From: JBHIKY01 sp042139015
Lineage (GTDB): Bacteria; Bacillota; Bacilli; Bacillales; Marinococcaceae
DNA length: 64,000 bases
Direction: 5' to 3'
Assembly (NCBI RefSeq): GCF_042139015.1
Contig: NZ_JBHIKY010000002.1
Coordinates: 1-64,000, forward strand
Shown here: piece by piece, positions 33,767-42,381 of the stretch
Numbering within the stretch: position 1 is the first letter of the stretch
Layout of the letters: each line of letters begins with the position of its first letter
Notes under the pieces: model-generated
What the model was told of the DNA's origin: nothing
Database searches by the model: none
What the model saw: only the letters and a program-made list of their open reading frames with translations
Made by a program: the position numbers and the translations under genes

Positions 33767-35440
33767 TCAAACTTTAACTTCCATAATGATCGGCAAAATC
33801 ATCGGTCGGCGTTTTGTTTTTTCATATAAATATCTGCTTAATACGTCGCGGATACTGCTTTTCAGCGAGGACCACTCATTGACGTTTTCACTCATGCACT
33901 TTTCAAGAGTTGCTGACACTTTTTTGTTTGCTTCTTCAAGTAATTCTTCTGATTCGCGGACATAGACAAAACCTCTTGAAATAATATCAGGTCCTGACAC
34001 AATCGCACCCGATTTCTTATTCAAGGTTACGACAACCACCAGTATACCATCTTCGGATAGCAGCCGCCGGTCGCGGAGTACAATATTCCCAACATCTCCC
34101 ACTCCGAGGCCGTCAATAAGCACATTGCCTGAAGCAACCTTGCTCGCGAGCCTTGCTTTGCCATTCGTAAATTCCACGACATCCCCTTTATCCAAAAGAA
34201 AAATGTTCTCAGTCTTTACGCCGGTCATTTCAGCAAGATCCCCGTGAGCGCTCTGGACACGGTATTCTCCGTGAATCGGAATAAAATATTTCGGCTTCAA
34301 CAGGTTCAGCATCAGCAGAAGTTCTTCCTGGCTTGCATGACCGGACGTATGGACCTGATCATTTCCATAGACTACTACAGCACCTATCTGGTATAAAAAG
34401 TCAATTGTGCGTGAAAAAGACTTTTCATTTCCAGGTGTCGGCGTTGCAGCGATAATAACCATATCTCCATTTTGGATAGAGATCTTAGGATGTGCACCTT
34501 TAGCCATTCTCGTTAGAACAGATACCGGTTCTCCCTGGCTGCCAGTACAAAGAATTGCAACCTTATCCTTGTCCAGGCGGTTGACCTGATCCTCATCAAT
34601 AAAAAGATCCTCCGGATAGGAAAGGTAACCGAGATTTCGGGAAATTTCTATGATTTTACTCATACTGTGCCCCGCGACAGCAATTTTTCTATGCTGACTG
34701 ATTGCAGCATCTATAACCTGCTGAATACGATGGATATTCGATGCAAAGGTCGTTACTATGACACGTCCATCCGCTTCTTCAAACACATCCAGAATTCCCT
34801 GGCCTGGTTTAGTATCAGAAGGGGTTGTACCGGGCCGCTCTGCATTAGTGCTGTCTGATAATAAGCACAGTACTCCTTTTTTTCCCAGGGCAGCCAGTTT
34901 ATCGATGTCTGCAAACTGACCATCCGCAGGTTTTTGATCGAATTTGAAGTCTCCTGTATTAATAATCGTTCCTTTCGGAGTATGCACTGCAACGCCTACC
35001 GAATCAGGTATGCTGTGATTTACCCGGAAAAAAGTAACCGGAATCTGTCCGATCTTTATGCTGCTGTTATTGTCTATTAAGCGGAGATCAGACTTTTTCC
35101 TTACACCGTTTTCCTTTAAATGATCCTCTACAATTCCAAGTGTCAATTTCGTTCCGTACACCGGAACATTAATTTTTCTTAGAATGTAGGGTAGCGCACC
35201 GATATGGTCTTCATGACCGTGGGTAAGAATGATGCCTTTTACCTTGCTTTTGTTCTGAGTTAAATAAGAAATATCCGGGATAACTATATCTACACCGAGC
35301 ATATCATCCTCGGGAAACATTAAACCTGCATCAATGATGACTATATCTTCGTCTGTTTCTACTACATACATGTTTTTGCCGATCTCTCCAAGTCCGCCCA
35401 GTGCAAAAACACGAATATTATCTAATACTTGCTTTGACAC
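33767..35440 (-). CDS. rnjB: Ribonuclease J (rnjB locus)
   Basis: The 557-residue enzyme has the beta-CASP metallo-beta-lactamase core, with HGHEDHIG (74-81), a STNAERPG segment in the beta-CASP domain, HTSGHASQEE, and a C-terminal domain (YEKTKRRPMI). RNase J removes nucleotides from 5' ends and also cleaves internally. Position between dapA and tepA is that of RNase J2 in B. subtilis. However, B. subtilis J2 has a degenerate HGHDENIG, whereas here the zinc ligands are intact as in J1. Translation starts at GTG with AGGAGGA upstream. A promoter at 35736-35765 gives a leader near 290 nt. Confidence 0.93.
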   Translation of the reverse strand: MSKQVLDNIRVFALGGLGEIGKNMYVVETDEDIVIIDAGLMFPEDDMLGVDIVIPDISYLTQNKSKVKGIILTHGHEDHIGALPYILRKINVPVYGTKLTLGIVEDHLKENGVRKKSDLRLIDNNSSIKIGQIPVTFFRVNHSIPDSVGVAVHTPKGTIINTGDFKFDQKPADGQFADIDKLAALGKKGVLCLLSDSTNAERPGTTPSDTKPGQGILDVFEEADGRVIVTTFASNIHRIQQVIDAAISQHRKIAVAGHSMSKIIEISRNLGYLSYPEDLFIDEDQVNRLDKDKVAILCTGSQGEPVSVLTRMAKGAHPKISIQNGDMVIIAATPTPGNEKSFSRTIDFLYQIGAVVVYGNDQVHTSGHASQEELLLMLNLLKPKYFIPIHGEYRVQSAHGDLAEMTGVKTENIFLLDKGDVVEFTNGKARLASKVASGNVLIDGLGVGDVGNIVLRDRRLLSEDGILVVVVTLNKKSGAIVSGPDIISRGFVYVRESEELLEEANKKVSATLEKCMSENVNEWSSLKSSIRDVLSRYLYEKTKRRPMILPIIMEVKV

Positions 35441-35729
35441 GTAATTTCCTCCTAATAAATATAACGTATTTTCTGTTTAATGACTTTTTTCATTTTGGAT
35501 GAACGAAGGGAAATAAACGCGCTGTCCTATATGTAAAATGGGCACGCGCGCAGTACGAAACAATCGCACATCTGCTCATGTATCTGCTGCTGCCGACACA
35601 ACAGACCAATAGGTAAATGAACAAACGCACGAATAGACAGTGCTTTCTTCAATGATATGCCATAGCTTCACGAACAGGCATTGTGATGATGTCTGTTCAT
35701 GTATTTCGTTTTTCCCGCACAGATCACTT
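35441..35729 (-). promoter_or_regulatory. Long 5' leader of the RNase J mRNA
   Basis: About 290 nt separate the predicted start of transcription from the GTG. It contains a GAACAG/CTGTTC pair near 35669-35695, an imperfect GC-rich hairpin at about 35518-35553, and two similar phrases (ATACATGAACAGA and ATACATGAGCAGA). No gene is seen in it. Autoregulation of RNase J mRNA through its leader is possible but unproven. Confidence 0.45.
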
Positions 35730-35735
35730 GTATGT

Positions 35736-35765
35736 AGTATAACTTAAAATGGAAAGAGAATACAA
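35736..35765 (-). promoter_or_regulatory. Vegetative promoter of the RNase J gene
   Basis: -35 TTGTAT (35765-35760), 18-bp spacer, -10 TATACT (35741-35736). Confidence 0.6.
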
Positions 35766-35833
35766 GCCTGCCTGCTGCCAGCATAATATTAGAAACCACG
35801 CTCTAAAAATCATGTGTTGGGGATACTGTCCAA

Positions 35834-35861
35834 CAAAAGAAAAGCCCGGCTTATGCCAGGC
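35834..35861 (-). terminator. dapA terminator overlapping the stop codon
   Basis: AGCCCGGC (35842-35849) and GCCAGGCT (35854-35861) pair with one mismatch. The dapA TAA stop is in the loop, and TTTTCTTTT follows on the minus strand. Confidence 0.8.
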
Positions 35862-36723
35862 TGAACCATTGGTCTAATTGTTTTATTTCCGAATCGTTTA
35901 ATGGCAGCAGAGGCAGTCTTGTATACCGTTTCATGATGCCGATCTGCTCAAGCATAGCTTTCACCGGAGCCGGGTTCGGCGCAAGAAAACATGCTTTCAT
36001 TTTAGGAAGCAGCTTGCGGTGCAGGGCTGCGGCATGAGCTGTATCCCCCGTGACAAAATGATGAATCATCTCTTTAATATCAGCACCGGCAATATGAGCC
36101 GCCACCGAGACCACCCCATTGCCTCCAACGGATAATATCGGTATCGTCATCGAATCATCCCCGCTGTAAACATAAAAATCAGCTGGGGCAGAGTCTACGA
36201 TAAGTGAGATTTGATCAAGGTTTCCGCTTGCCTCCTTCACGGAGGTAATATTGTCTATGTCTTTTGCCATTCTGATCATGGTTTCTGCCTGCAGATTAAT
36301 AATACAACGGCCGGGAATATTGTAAACCATGACAGGGAGGGTCACAGAAGATGCGATTGTTTTAAAATGATAATACATTCCTTCCTGATTCGGCTTGTTG
36401 TAATACGGAGTGACAGCCATAATGCCATCGACTCCAGCTGCAGCTGCTTTTTCAGTTAATTCAGCAGAATAAGCGGTATCATTGGTGCCGGTTCCTGCAA
36501 TGACAGAAACGCGTGTTCCTGCAATTTCCTTTACTCTTTTAAAAAGCATTAATTTTTCATCAGTTTTTAATGTCGGTGATTCTCCCGTGGTTCCGGCTAC
36601 GACGAGACCATCTGAACCATTTTGAATTAAATGCTCTGTCAATGATTCAAGTGCTGTCCAGTCTAAATTTCCGTTTTTATCAAAAGGCGTCACCATTGCT
36701 GTTAACAATTGGCCGTAATCCAA
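35851..36723 (-). CDS. dapA: 4-hydroxy-tetrahydrodipicolinate synthase
   Basis: DapA condenses pyruvate with aspartate semialdehyde, the branch point to diaminopimelate, lysine and dipicolinate. The 290-residue TIM barrel has GTTGESPTL near 45-53, the active-site Tyr in VYNIPGR, and the Schiff-base Lys in VKEASGN. Translation starts at TTG (36723), with GGGGCGG upstream. It ends the asd-dapG-dapA group and supplies the substrate used by DpaAB for spore dipicolinate. A terminator overlaps its last codons. Confidence 0.95.
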   Translation of the reverse strand: MDYGQLLTAMVTPFDKNGNLDWTALESLTEHLIQNGSDGLVVAGTTGESPTLKTDEKLMLFKRVKEIAGTRVSVIAGTGTNDTAYSAELTEKAAAAGVDGIMAVTPYYNKPNQEGMYYHFKTIASSVTLPVMVYNIPGRCIINLQAETMIRMAKDIDNITSVKEASGNLDQISLIVDSAPADFYVYSGDDSMTIPILSVGGNGVVSVAAHIAGADIKEMIHHFVTGDTAHAAALHRKLLPKMKACFLAPNPAPVKAMLEQIGIMKRYTRLPLLPLNDSEIKQLDQWFSLA

Positions 36724-36808
36724 GCTCGTTCCGCCCCTTTCATTTACTTTTTCATGATGTTTTGCGAGAAAAGCGCCATCTCTTCCAGCCAGAGAGCTGC
36801 TTTTCTTT

Positions 36809-38035
36809 TTATTTTTGTACAGACCGGCTGCTTAACTCAAACATACGATGAAGCGCGGAAACGGCTTTTTTCAGGTCCTCGCCTTTAACAAGCACCCAGA
36901 TGGTTGTATGGGAATCAGCCGATTGCAAAATTTGAATATTTTCGGCAGCAAGAGCTGCCACAATACTGGATGCTACCCCCGGGACTCCAGTCATTCCTGC
37001 GCCTACGGCAGATACTTTGGCACAGTCCTTTACTGCTTCCGGAGAATAGCCTTTCTTTTCTAAAATAGAGACCGCTTTGTCTGCCAGCTCATTCGGTACT
37101 GTGTAAATGACGGCATAAGGCTGAATGTTAATAAAGTCTACAGAAATATTTGCTTTTGCCATTTCTTTAAACACATTTGCCTGAAGGTTCAAATAATCTT
37201 TGTCTTTAACCGTAATCTGAGTCAGGCCTGCCATGTGGGCTATTCCAGTAATTGGACGGTCGGCAAGATCAGCGCCGACTGCACCGCCTGTCACTGAAGT
37301 AATTAGGGTGCCAGGGGTCTCCATCATGGTGGAGCGGATTCGAATTGGAATTTTCGCCTGCATCGCAATCTCCACTGCTCTCGGATGGATCACTTTTGCT
37401 CCCTGATAGGCTAAATTACAAATTTCCTGATAAGTGACCGAATCAATGATTGCAGCATCCTCGACCATTCGCGGGTCAGCTGTCATGACTCCTTCAACAT
37501 CTGTAAAAATATCCACCCATTCTGCCTGCAGAGCTGCACCGAGTGCAGTAGCAGACGTATCACTGCCGCCCCGTCCAAGAGTCGTAATTTCCCGGTCGGT
37601 TGATTCTCCCTGAAAACCAGCTACGACGATTACATCTACCTCTTTTAATTTATCAATTAGTGCCTCACAGTGCATTTCAGTTATCCTCGCATCTCCGTGG
37701 TCGCTGTTCGTACGAAAGCCTGCCTGAGGACCTGTCATAGCCGCAGCACGAATCCCTTTTGACAAAAGCAGCTCTGTAAAAATTACTGAAGAAATTACCT
37801 CCCCGCAGGAAATCAGCAGATCCTTCTCGCGGTGGCCAATATAAGATCTATCTTTATTGACGAGACTGAGAAGCGTATCTGTCGCATAAGGATCACCTTC
37901 CCGGCCTATTGCCGACACGACCACTACCACCTTGCAGCCATCCTGCTGAGCTTTTATCACATGGGATGCCGCATGCTCTCTCATCTCGCTGCTTTTGACA
38001 GAAGTTCCCCCGAATTTTTGAATAATAACGTTCAT
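36809..38035 (-). CDS. dapG: Aspartokinase I (DapG type)
   Basis: The 408-residue kinase phosphorylates aspartate. It starts with the KFGGTSV motif (7-13), has FTDVEGVMTADPR in the kinase domain, and two C-terminal ACT domains (about 265-400) for allosteric control. In B. subtilis DapG is the diaminopimelate-sensitive isozyme transcribed with asd and dapA; synteny supports that assignment. No lysine riboswitch is seen upstream, consistent with DapG rather than LysC. Confidence 0.95.
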   Translation of the reverse strand: MNVIIQKFGGTSVKSSEMREHAASHVIKAQQDGCKVVVVVSAIGREGDPYATDTLLSLVNKDRSYIGHREKDLLISCGEVISSVIFTELLLSKGIRAAAMTGPQAGFRTNSDHGDARITEMHCEALIDKLKEVDVIVVAGFQGESTDREITTLGRGGSDTSATALGAALQAEWVDIFTDVEGVMTADPRMVEDAAIIDSVTYQEICNLAYQGAKVIHPRAVEIAMQAKIPIRIRSTMMETPGTLITSVTGGAVGADLADRPITGIAHMAGLTQITVKDKDYLNLQANVFKEMAKANISVDFINIQPYAVIYTVPNELADKAVSILEKKGYSPEAVKDCAKVSAVGAGMTGVPGVASSIVAALAAENIQILQSADSHTTIWVLVKGEDLKKAVSALHRMFELSSRSVQK

Positions 38036-38048
38036 CCGAGCACCTCTC

Positions 38049-39101
38049 TTATCCTTTTAACATCCCTAGTTTTATGAGGCTTTCTGCAATTTGTACGGAG
38101 TTATATGCCGCACCTTTTAACAGGTTATCAGACACCACCCAAAAATGGTAAGCATTTTCCCGGTCAAGGTCACGCCGTATTCTCCCTACAAATACATCTG
38201 GAAGGCCGACACTGTCGAGTGCCATCGGGTACTCCTGCTCGGACGGGTTATCTTTTAAAGTTAGTCCGTCTCCGCTTTCAAGAAGCTGCTTTAAATCCTC
38301 AACGCCGGGATTTCCATTTTCCACTTCAATATAAACGGATTCAGAGTGTCCGGTTTCTACTGGCAGACGTACACACGTCGCAGCTACTTCTAATTTGTCT
38401 TGATGCAGAATTTTCTTTGTTTCGTTTATCATTTTCATTTCTTCAAACGTATAGCCGTTTTCCTGGAACTTGTCAATTTGAGGTATAGCATTAAAAGCGA
38501 TTGGAAAATGCTTTTTGTCTCCGCCGACCGGAAGAATTTCCGGGCTCACTTCTTTCCCATCAAGCATGTCTCTAGACTGCTCCTTCATTTCTTCCACAGC
38601 AGCCCAGCCTGCACCGGAGACAGCCTGATACGTAGATACAATAACTTTGTTTAAACCGTACTTTTTCCGGATCGGTTCAAGGGCAACCACCATCTGAATG
38701 GTTGAACAATTTGGATTGGCAATAATTCCGTTATGCTCTTTAATATCTGCTTCGTTCACTTCAGGAACGACAAGCGGTACATTTTCATCCATACGAAATG
38801 CGCTTGTGTTATCCACAACAACAGCCCCGCGCTTTACTGCTTCCGGAGCAAGCTGCTTGGAAATAGAACCACCTGCAGAAAATAAAGCGATTTGTACATT
38901 TTCAAATGAATCCGGACCAGCTTCTTCCACTGTATATTCTGTGCCTTTAAACGTCACTTTTTTTCCTGCGGAACGCTTAGAGGACAATAATTTCAAGTCT
39001 TTTATTGGAAAATCCTTCTGCTCCAGCGTCGCGAGCATCTGCTGTCCGACAGCTCCTGTGGCTCCCAGAACCGCTACTGTATATCCTGTTTCATTAGCCA
39101 T
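38049..39101 (-). CDS. asd: Aspartate-semialdehyde dehydrogenase
   Basis: Asd reduces aspartyl phosphate to aspartate semialdehyde with NADPH. The 350-residue protein has the Rossmann motif GATGAVGQQML (13-23) and the catalytic Cys132 in ANPNCSTIQ, plus GAGWAAVEEM in the Gram-positive type. The start is at 39101 with AAGGGAG upstream; the ORF from 39128 would include that site. An extended -10 box at 39155-39163 lies about 55 bp upstream, allowing vegetative expression independent of dpaAB. Confidence 0.96.
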   Translation of the reverse strand: MANETGYTVAVLGATGAVGQQMLATLEQKDFPIKDLKLLSSKRSAGKKVTFKGTEYTVEEAGPDSFENVQIALFSAGGSISKQLAPEAVKRGAVVVDNTSAFRMDENVPLVVPEVNEADIKEHNGIIANPNCSTIQMVVALEPIRKKYGLNKVIVSTYQAVSGAGWAAVEEMKEQSRDMLDGKEVSPEILPVGGDKKHFPIAFNAIPQIDKFQENGYTFEEMKMINETKKILHQDKLEVAATCVRLPVETGHSESVYIEVENGNPGVEDLKQLLESGDGLTLKDNPSEQEYPMALDSVGLPDVFVGRIRRDLDRENAYHFWVVSDNLLKGAAYNSVQIAESLIKLGMLKG

Positions 39102-39154
39102 GATGATTTCTCCCTTCTTCCAATGCATACATTTTTTGATCGTTTATTGCATCT

Positions 39155-39163
39155 ATTTTAACA
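39155..39163 (-). promoter_or_regulatory. Extended -10 promoter of asd-dapG-dapA
   Basis: Minus-strand TGTTAAAAT (TGn plus TAAAAT) between dpaB and asd. The -35 is weak. Confidence 0.45.
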
Positions 39164-39201
39164 TAAAGGAAAGAAGCGATGGTGGCAAGATGGGTAAGCC
39201 T

Positions 39202-39798
39202 TTAATCTTTGAATTTTTCTACGATAACCGGCTGATATTGGCGGCCAGCCATTGCTTCTTCAAGTGTCGCCGGAATTGCTTCCATTCTTGCAACCAGTGA
39301 GGTAGGTTTTTTGACAGGATCATCCTGACCGAAGGGTACAAAATAAATATTTTTTGCATTCATAAGCTTCATTATATTCATCCCATTTAACCCTAGTGCA
39401 TCATTTGTTGAAATAGCTAAAACAAGCGGAGAGCCGTTTCGAAGCGTCGCCTTCGCTCCCATCAGTACTGGTGAATCGGTGATAGCATTTGCCAGTCTGC
39501 TTATCGAATTACCTGTTAACGGTGCAAGCACCATAGCATCGAGAGGAATTCTGGGACCAAAAGGTTCTGCTTTGACAATGGAGTCTATTACGTCATCTTT
39601 TCCTGTTGCTTCTTTAATTTTCAAAAGCCATTTTTCCGACGCCCCGAATTTAGTATCTGTCGTTAATACCGTTTTTGTGATAAACGGATAAACATCTGCT
39701 CCTTTGTCGCGCAATGCTTTCATATAAGGTATTGCTTCTTCAAGTGTACAATGTGATCCGGTCACACCGAATCCAATTTTTTTATTTTGGAAAGGCAT
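39202..39798 (-). CDS. dpaB: Dipicolinate synthase subunit B
   Basis: DpaB (SpoVFB) is the flavoprotein-like subunit of dipicolinate synthase in the mother cell. The 198-residue protein has the flavin-binding phrase GFGVTGSHCTLEEAIPYMK, PLTGNSISRLANAITDSPVL, and an LRNGSPLVLAISTNDALG segment. The start is at 39798 with GAAAGGAGG just upstream. That site lies inside the dpaA/dpaB junction, so both subunits come from one message. Confidence 0.95.
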   Translation of the reverse strand: MPFQNKKIGFGVTGSHCTLEEAIPYMKALRDKGADVYPFITKTVLTTDTKFGASEKWLLKIKEATGKDDVIDSIVKAEPFGPRIPLDAMVLAPLTGNSISRLANAITDSPVLMGAKATLRNGSPLVLAISTNDALGLNGMNIMKLMNAKNIYFVPFGQDDPVKKPTSLVARMEAIPATLEEAMAGRQYQPVIVEKFKD

Positions 39799-39811
39799 CC
39801 TATGCCTCCTT

Positions 39812-40696
39812 TCAGCTGCACGTTTCATGCAGCAGCTGGATAATCACTTTTGCGAGTATGGTTCCTGCTGTTTTTGGTGCTACAGCACCCGGAAGACCAG
39901 GGGCGGCCACGGCTTTTATACCCCGTTTCTTTGCAAAATCAAAGTCAGTTCCTCCCGGGCTCGAAGCAATGTCTATAATAAATGCACGAGCTGGAAACTG
40001 CTTTAATATATCTTCAGTTAATACTGGCGCTGGTATTGTATTGATACAGATGTCTGCTTTGGCTGCTTCTGCCTTTAACTCGCGGAGATCAAAAGATTCC
40101 AGCCCCATCGCGGCAGCTCTCGCTTTTTCTTCAGGATGTATCGTTCCTACTTTTGCATATGCACCTATGTTCGAAAACGTGCCCGCAATCGTCTGACCGG
40201 TACGTCCGAGACCGAGTATGAGAGTAACCGAGTGATGAATGGTAATATCTGTTTCCTGCATGGCGATCAAAAGTGTGCCTTCTGCGGTAGGAATAGAGTT
40301 ATAAATCGCTACATCGTCTCTTTCCATTAAAATGACTGCTTCACGACCAATTTCCGTAAGAACGGAGTTTAAAGCAGGCGTGTTAATACCGCTCATAATC
40401 AAACAATCTTTTTTGAGCTGATGTAGCCAATTAATATCAAGCTTGATATCTTCAGCAGCAAAGCACGCTTCAACTATATTTTCTTTTTTTAATCCACTGA
40501 CTGGGAGCAGTACTGTGTCAATATCTGCCCAGGGCACATCACCGTTACCACTTGCTTTTTTGATTCCAGCAGCATTTCTGTTCCATAAAGGAAACCCGAT
40601 GATATACGTTTCTGTATTATCTGCAGCCAGTAATTGTGCTATTTCAATCTGTCTCGCATCTCCTCCAATAATGACAGCTTTTTTTTGCCTGCCCAT
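39812..40696 (-). CDS. dpaA: Dipicolinate synthase subunit A
   Basis: DpaA (SpoVFA) provides the NAD(P)-binding part of dipicolinate synthase, which oxidises the DapA product to dipicolinic acid for the spore core. The 294-residue protein has an N-terminal GGDARQIEIAQLL segment and a second Rossmann motif LGLGRTGQTIAG around residues 157-168. A near-perfect sigma-K promoter is 36 bp upstream, matching late mother-cell expression. The ymxH palindromic terminator isolates it from upstream genes. Confidence 0.95.
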   Translation of the reverse strand: MGRQKKAVIIGGDARQIEIAQLLAADNTETYIIGFPLWNRNAAGIKKASGNGDVPWADIDTVLLPVSGLKKENIVEACFAAEDIKLDINWLHQLKKDCLIMSGINTPALNSVLTEIGREAVILMERDDVAIYNSIPTAEGTLLIAMQETDITIHHSVTLILGLGRTGQTIAGTFSNIGAYAKVGTIHPEEKARAAAMGLESFDLRELKAEAAKADICINTIPAPVLTEDILKQFPARAFIIDIASSPGGTDFDFAKKRGIKAVAAPGLPGAVAPKTAGTILAKVIIQLLHETCS

Positions 40697-40731
40697 TCGC
40701 TATCCACTCCCTTTTCTCGAATCCCCTTTAC

Positions 40732-40759
40732 TACTCTATGAGAGGAGAGGCAGTAAGTG
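40732..40759 (-). promoter_or_regulatory. Sigma-K promoter of dpaAB
   Basis: Minus-strand CATAGAGTA (40740-40732) matches CATAnnnTA exactly. CAC at 40759-40757 supplies the mAC -35, with a 16-bp spacer. spoVF is known to be sigma-K dependent in B. subtilis. Confidence 0.8.
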
Positions 40760-40784
40760 AAAAGCACATGCCTATTAAACAAAG

Positions 40785-40832
40785 AAAAAAGAGGCAGACT
40801 CAAAAGTTGAACTTTTGAGTCTGCCTCTTTTT
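40785..40832 (-). terminator. Long perfect palindromic terminator after ymxH
   Basis: The arms at 40786-40808 and 40810-40832 are perfect reverse complements of 23 bp, with GAGGCAGACTC at their core. T-runs are present on both strands. It separates the pnp-to-ymxH genes from the sporulation gene dpaA. Confidence 0.9.
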
Positions 40833-40866
40833 ATCATTACAGCTACTTCATTATATCCCCGCGACT

Positions 40867-41100
40867 TTATGGGTGATCAATTATGATATAATCCTCTCCA
40901 ACACGGCGAATATCACTCCATGGAATCGTCCATTCCTTTGCTTGTTTTTTTCGAAAAGGAACTGCTGCGGCTGGAAAAATAAACGCTTCGATTTTCCCAG
41001 ATGTTTCATCAAAGACAAGATCAGCTGTCCCGGGGCTACCCAGTCTTTCCCCTAAACGAACATCAAGTACTTCTTTTCTGCTGATTTCACTTAGCCGCAT
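40867..41100 (-). CDS. ymxH: YlmC/YmxH family PRC-barrel protein
   Basis: A 77-residue protein with a single PRC-barrel-like fold (MRLSEISRKEVLDV at the start, GSPGTADLVFDE and IPWSDIRRVGEDYIII at the end). Family members are linked to sporulation gene control in some Firmicutes, but the role is undefined. It lies 24 bp after mlpA and ends at the palindromic terminator. Confidence 0.92.
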   Translation of the reverse strand: MRLSEISRKEVLDVRLGERLGSPGTADLVFDETSGKIEAFIFPAAAVPFRKKQAKEWTIPWSDIRRVGEDYIIIDHP

Positions 41101-41124
41101 ATTTTTCCTCCTTCATATTCGAAA

Positions 41125-42360
41125 TTAAAGTGCTTTCGGAAATTTTCCATCCTTGCTGATCAGTGACACAGCATATTGCTTTTGAAAAACTTTGTTGGCG
41201 GTTCTTTGAATATCAGCAGGCTGCACCGCTTCGATTCTCTCAATCACTTCATCAAGTGTACGATGGTACCCTAACATCATTTCATTCTTTCCGTTCCGGC
41301 TCATGCGGCTGCTCGTGCTTTCGAGACTGAGCATTAAGTTACCTTTTAACTGTTCCTTTCCGTTCACCAATTCCTTTTCTTTTAATCCATTATTAGTAAG
41401 ATCATGTACACTATCCATCGTAGCTTCATAGAGTTCGTTTACCTGCTCCGGCGCCGTGCCTCCGTAAATGGTCAGCATCCCACTGTCCTGAAAGGCCGAG
41501 TGATAAGAAAAAACCGAATAAGCCAGCCCGCGTTTTTCGCGGATTTCCTGGAACAGCCGACTGCTCATACTGCCTCCAAGTGCATTATTTAATAATATCA
41601 GCGAATAAATATCGTCATCCCCAATTGCCAGACCCGGGAAACCAAGGCACATATGCGCCTGCTCTGTTTCTTTTTTCTTTGCCATTCTTCCTGGTGAAAA
41701 GGAGGGAACGGTAATTTTTTGCTTCTCATGGCTTTTCTTTAAGCCACCGAAGCGCTCTGTAATCTGCCCAAGTAACGAATCCGAAATATTGCCTGCAAGA
41801 GAAATGACAACATTTCCGGCAGTATAAAAACGGCTCATATATGCTTCCAGGGAGGATTTTGTAAACGTGCCGACCGTTTCAGTGGTTCCTAATATCGGTA
41901 ATCCGAGTGGGTGTTTTTTGTAGGCTGCTTCCCCCAGCATGTCATGAACAATGTCATCCGGTGTGTCATCCACCATTTTAATTTCTTCAAAAATAACATT
42001 TCGTTCTTTTTCCAATTCATCTTCTTGAAAAGTCGATTCAAAAAACATGTCAGATAGGATATCAAGAGCTCTTTCACCATGCTCATCAAGTACTTTTGCA
42101 TAAAAACATGTATATTCCTTGGAGGTGAATGCATTCACCTGGCCTCCTATTTTATCAAAGCTCTCCGCAATATCTGCAGCGGTACGTGTTTTAGTTCCTT
42201 TAAAAAACATATGCTCTAAGAAATGCGAAATTCCATTCTCATCATGAGCTTCATTTCTAGAACCAGTTTTCACCCAGATTCCGATCGTGACAGAACGCAC
42301 AAAAGGTATACTCTCTGTAATAACGCGCAGTCCGTTTGGCAGTGTGGTTTTTTGTAACAA
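41125..42360 (-). CDS. mlpA: M16 family zinc peptidase MlpA (YmxG)
   Basis: A processing-protease homologue of 411 residues with HFLEHMFFKGT holding the HxxEH zinc motif (46-50) and a downstream ELEKERNVIFEEI glutamate. The C-terminal half contains GGSMSSRLFQEIREKRGLAY. The start is a TTG at 42360 (MLQKTTLPNGL); the ATG at 42378 lies inside the AGGAGGT that serves this TTG. In B. subtilis mlpA affects extracellular protease expression. It follows ylxY by 21 bp. Confidence 0.93.
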   Translation of the reverse strand: MLQKTTLPNGLRVITESIPFVRSVTIGIWVKTGSRNEAHDENGISHFLEHMFFKGTKTRTAADIAESFDKIGGQVNAFTSKEYTCFYAKVLDEHGERALDILSDMFFESTFQEDELEKERNVIFEEIKMVDDTPDDIVHDMLGEAAYKKHPLGLPILGTTETVGTFTKSSLEAYMSRFYTAGNVVISLAGNISDSLLGQITERFGGLKKSHEKQKITVPSFSPGRMAKKKETEQAHMCLGFPGLAIGDDDIYSLILLNNALGGSMSSRLFQEIREKRGLAYSVFSYHSAFQDSGMLTIYGGTAPEQVNELYEATMDSVHDLTNNGLKEKELVNGKEQLKGNLMLSLESTSSRMSRNGKNEMMLGYHRTLDEVIERIEAVQPADIQRTANKVFQKQYAVSLISKDGKFPKAL

Positions 42361-42381
42361 TCCGGTACCTCCTTGCATCTG

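Noticed and set aside
38036..39201. Lysine riboswitch for asd-dapG
   Set aside because: The gaps are too short, and only an extended -10 box was found.
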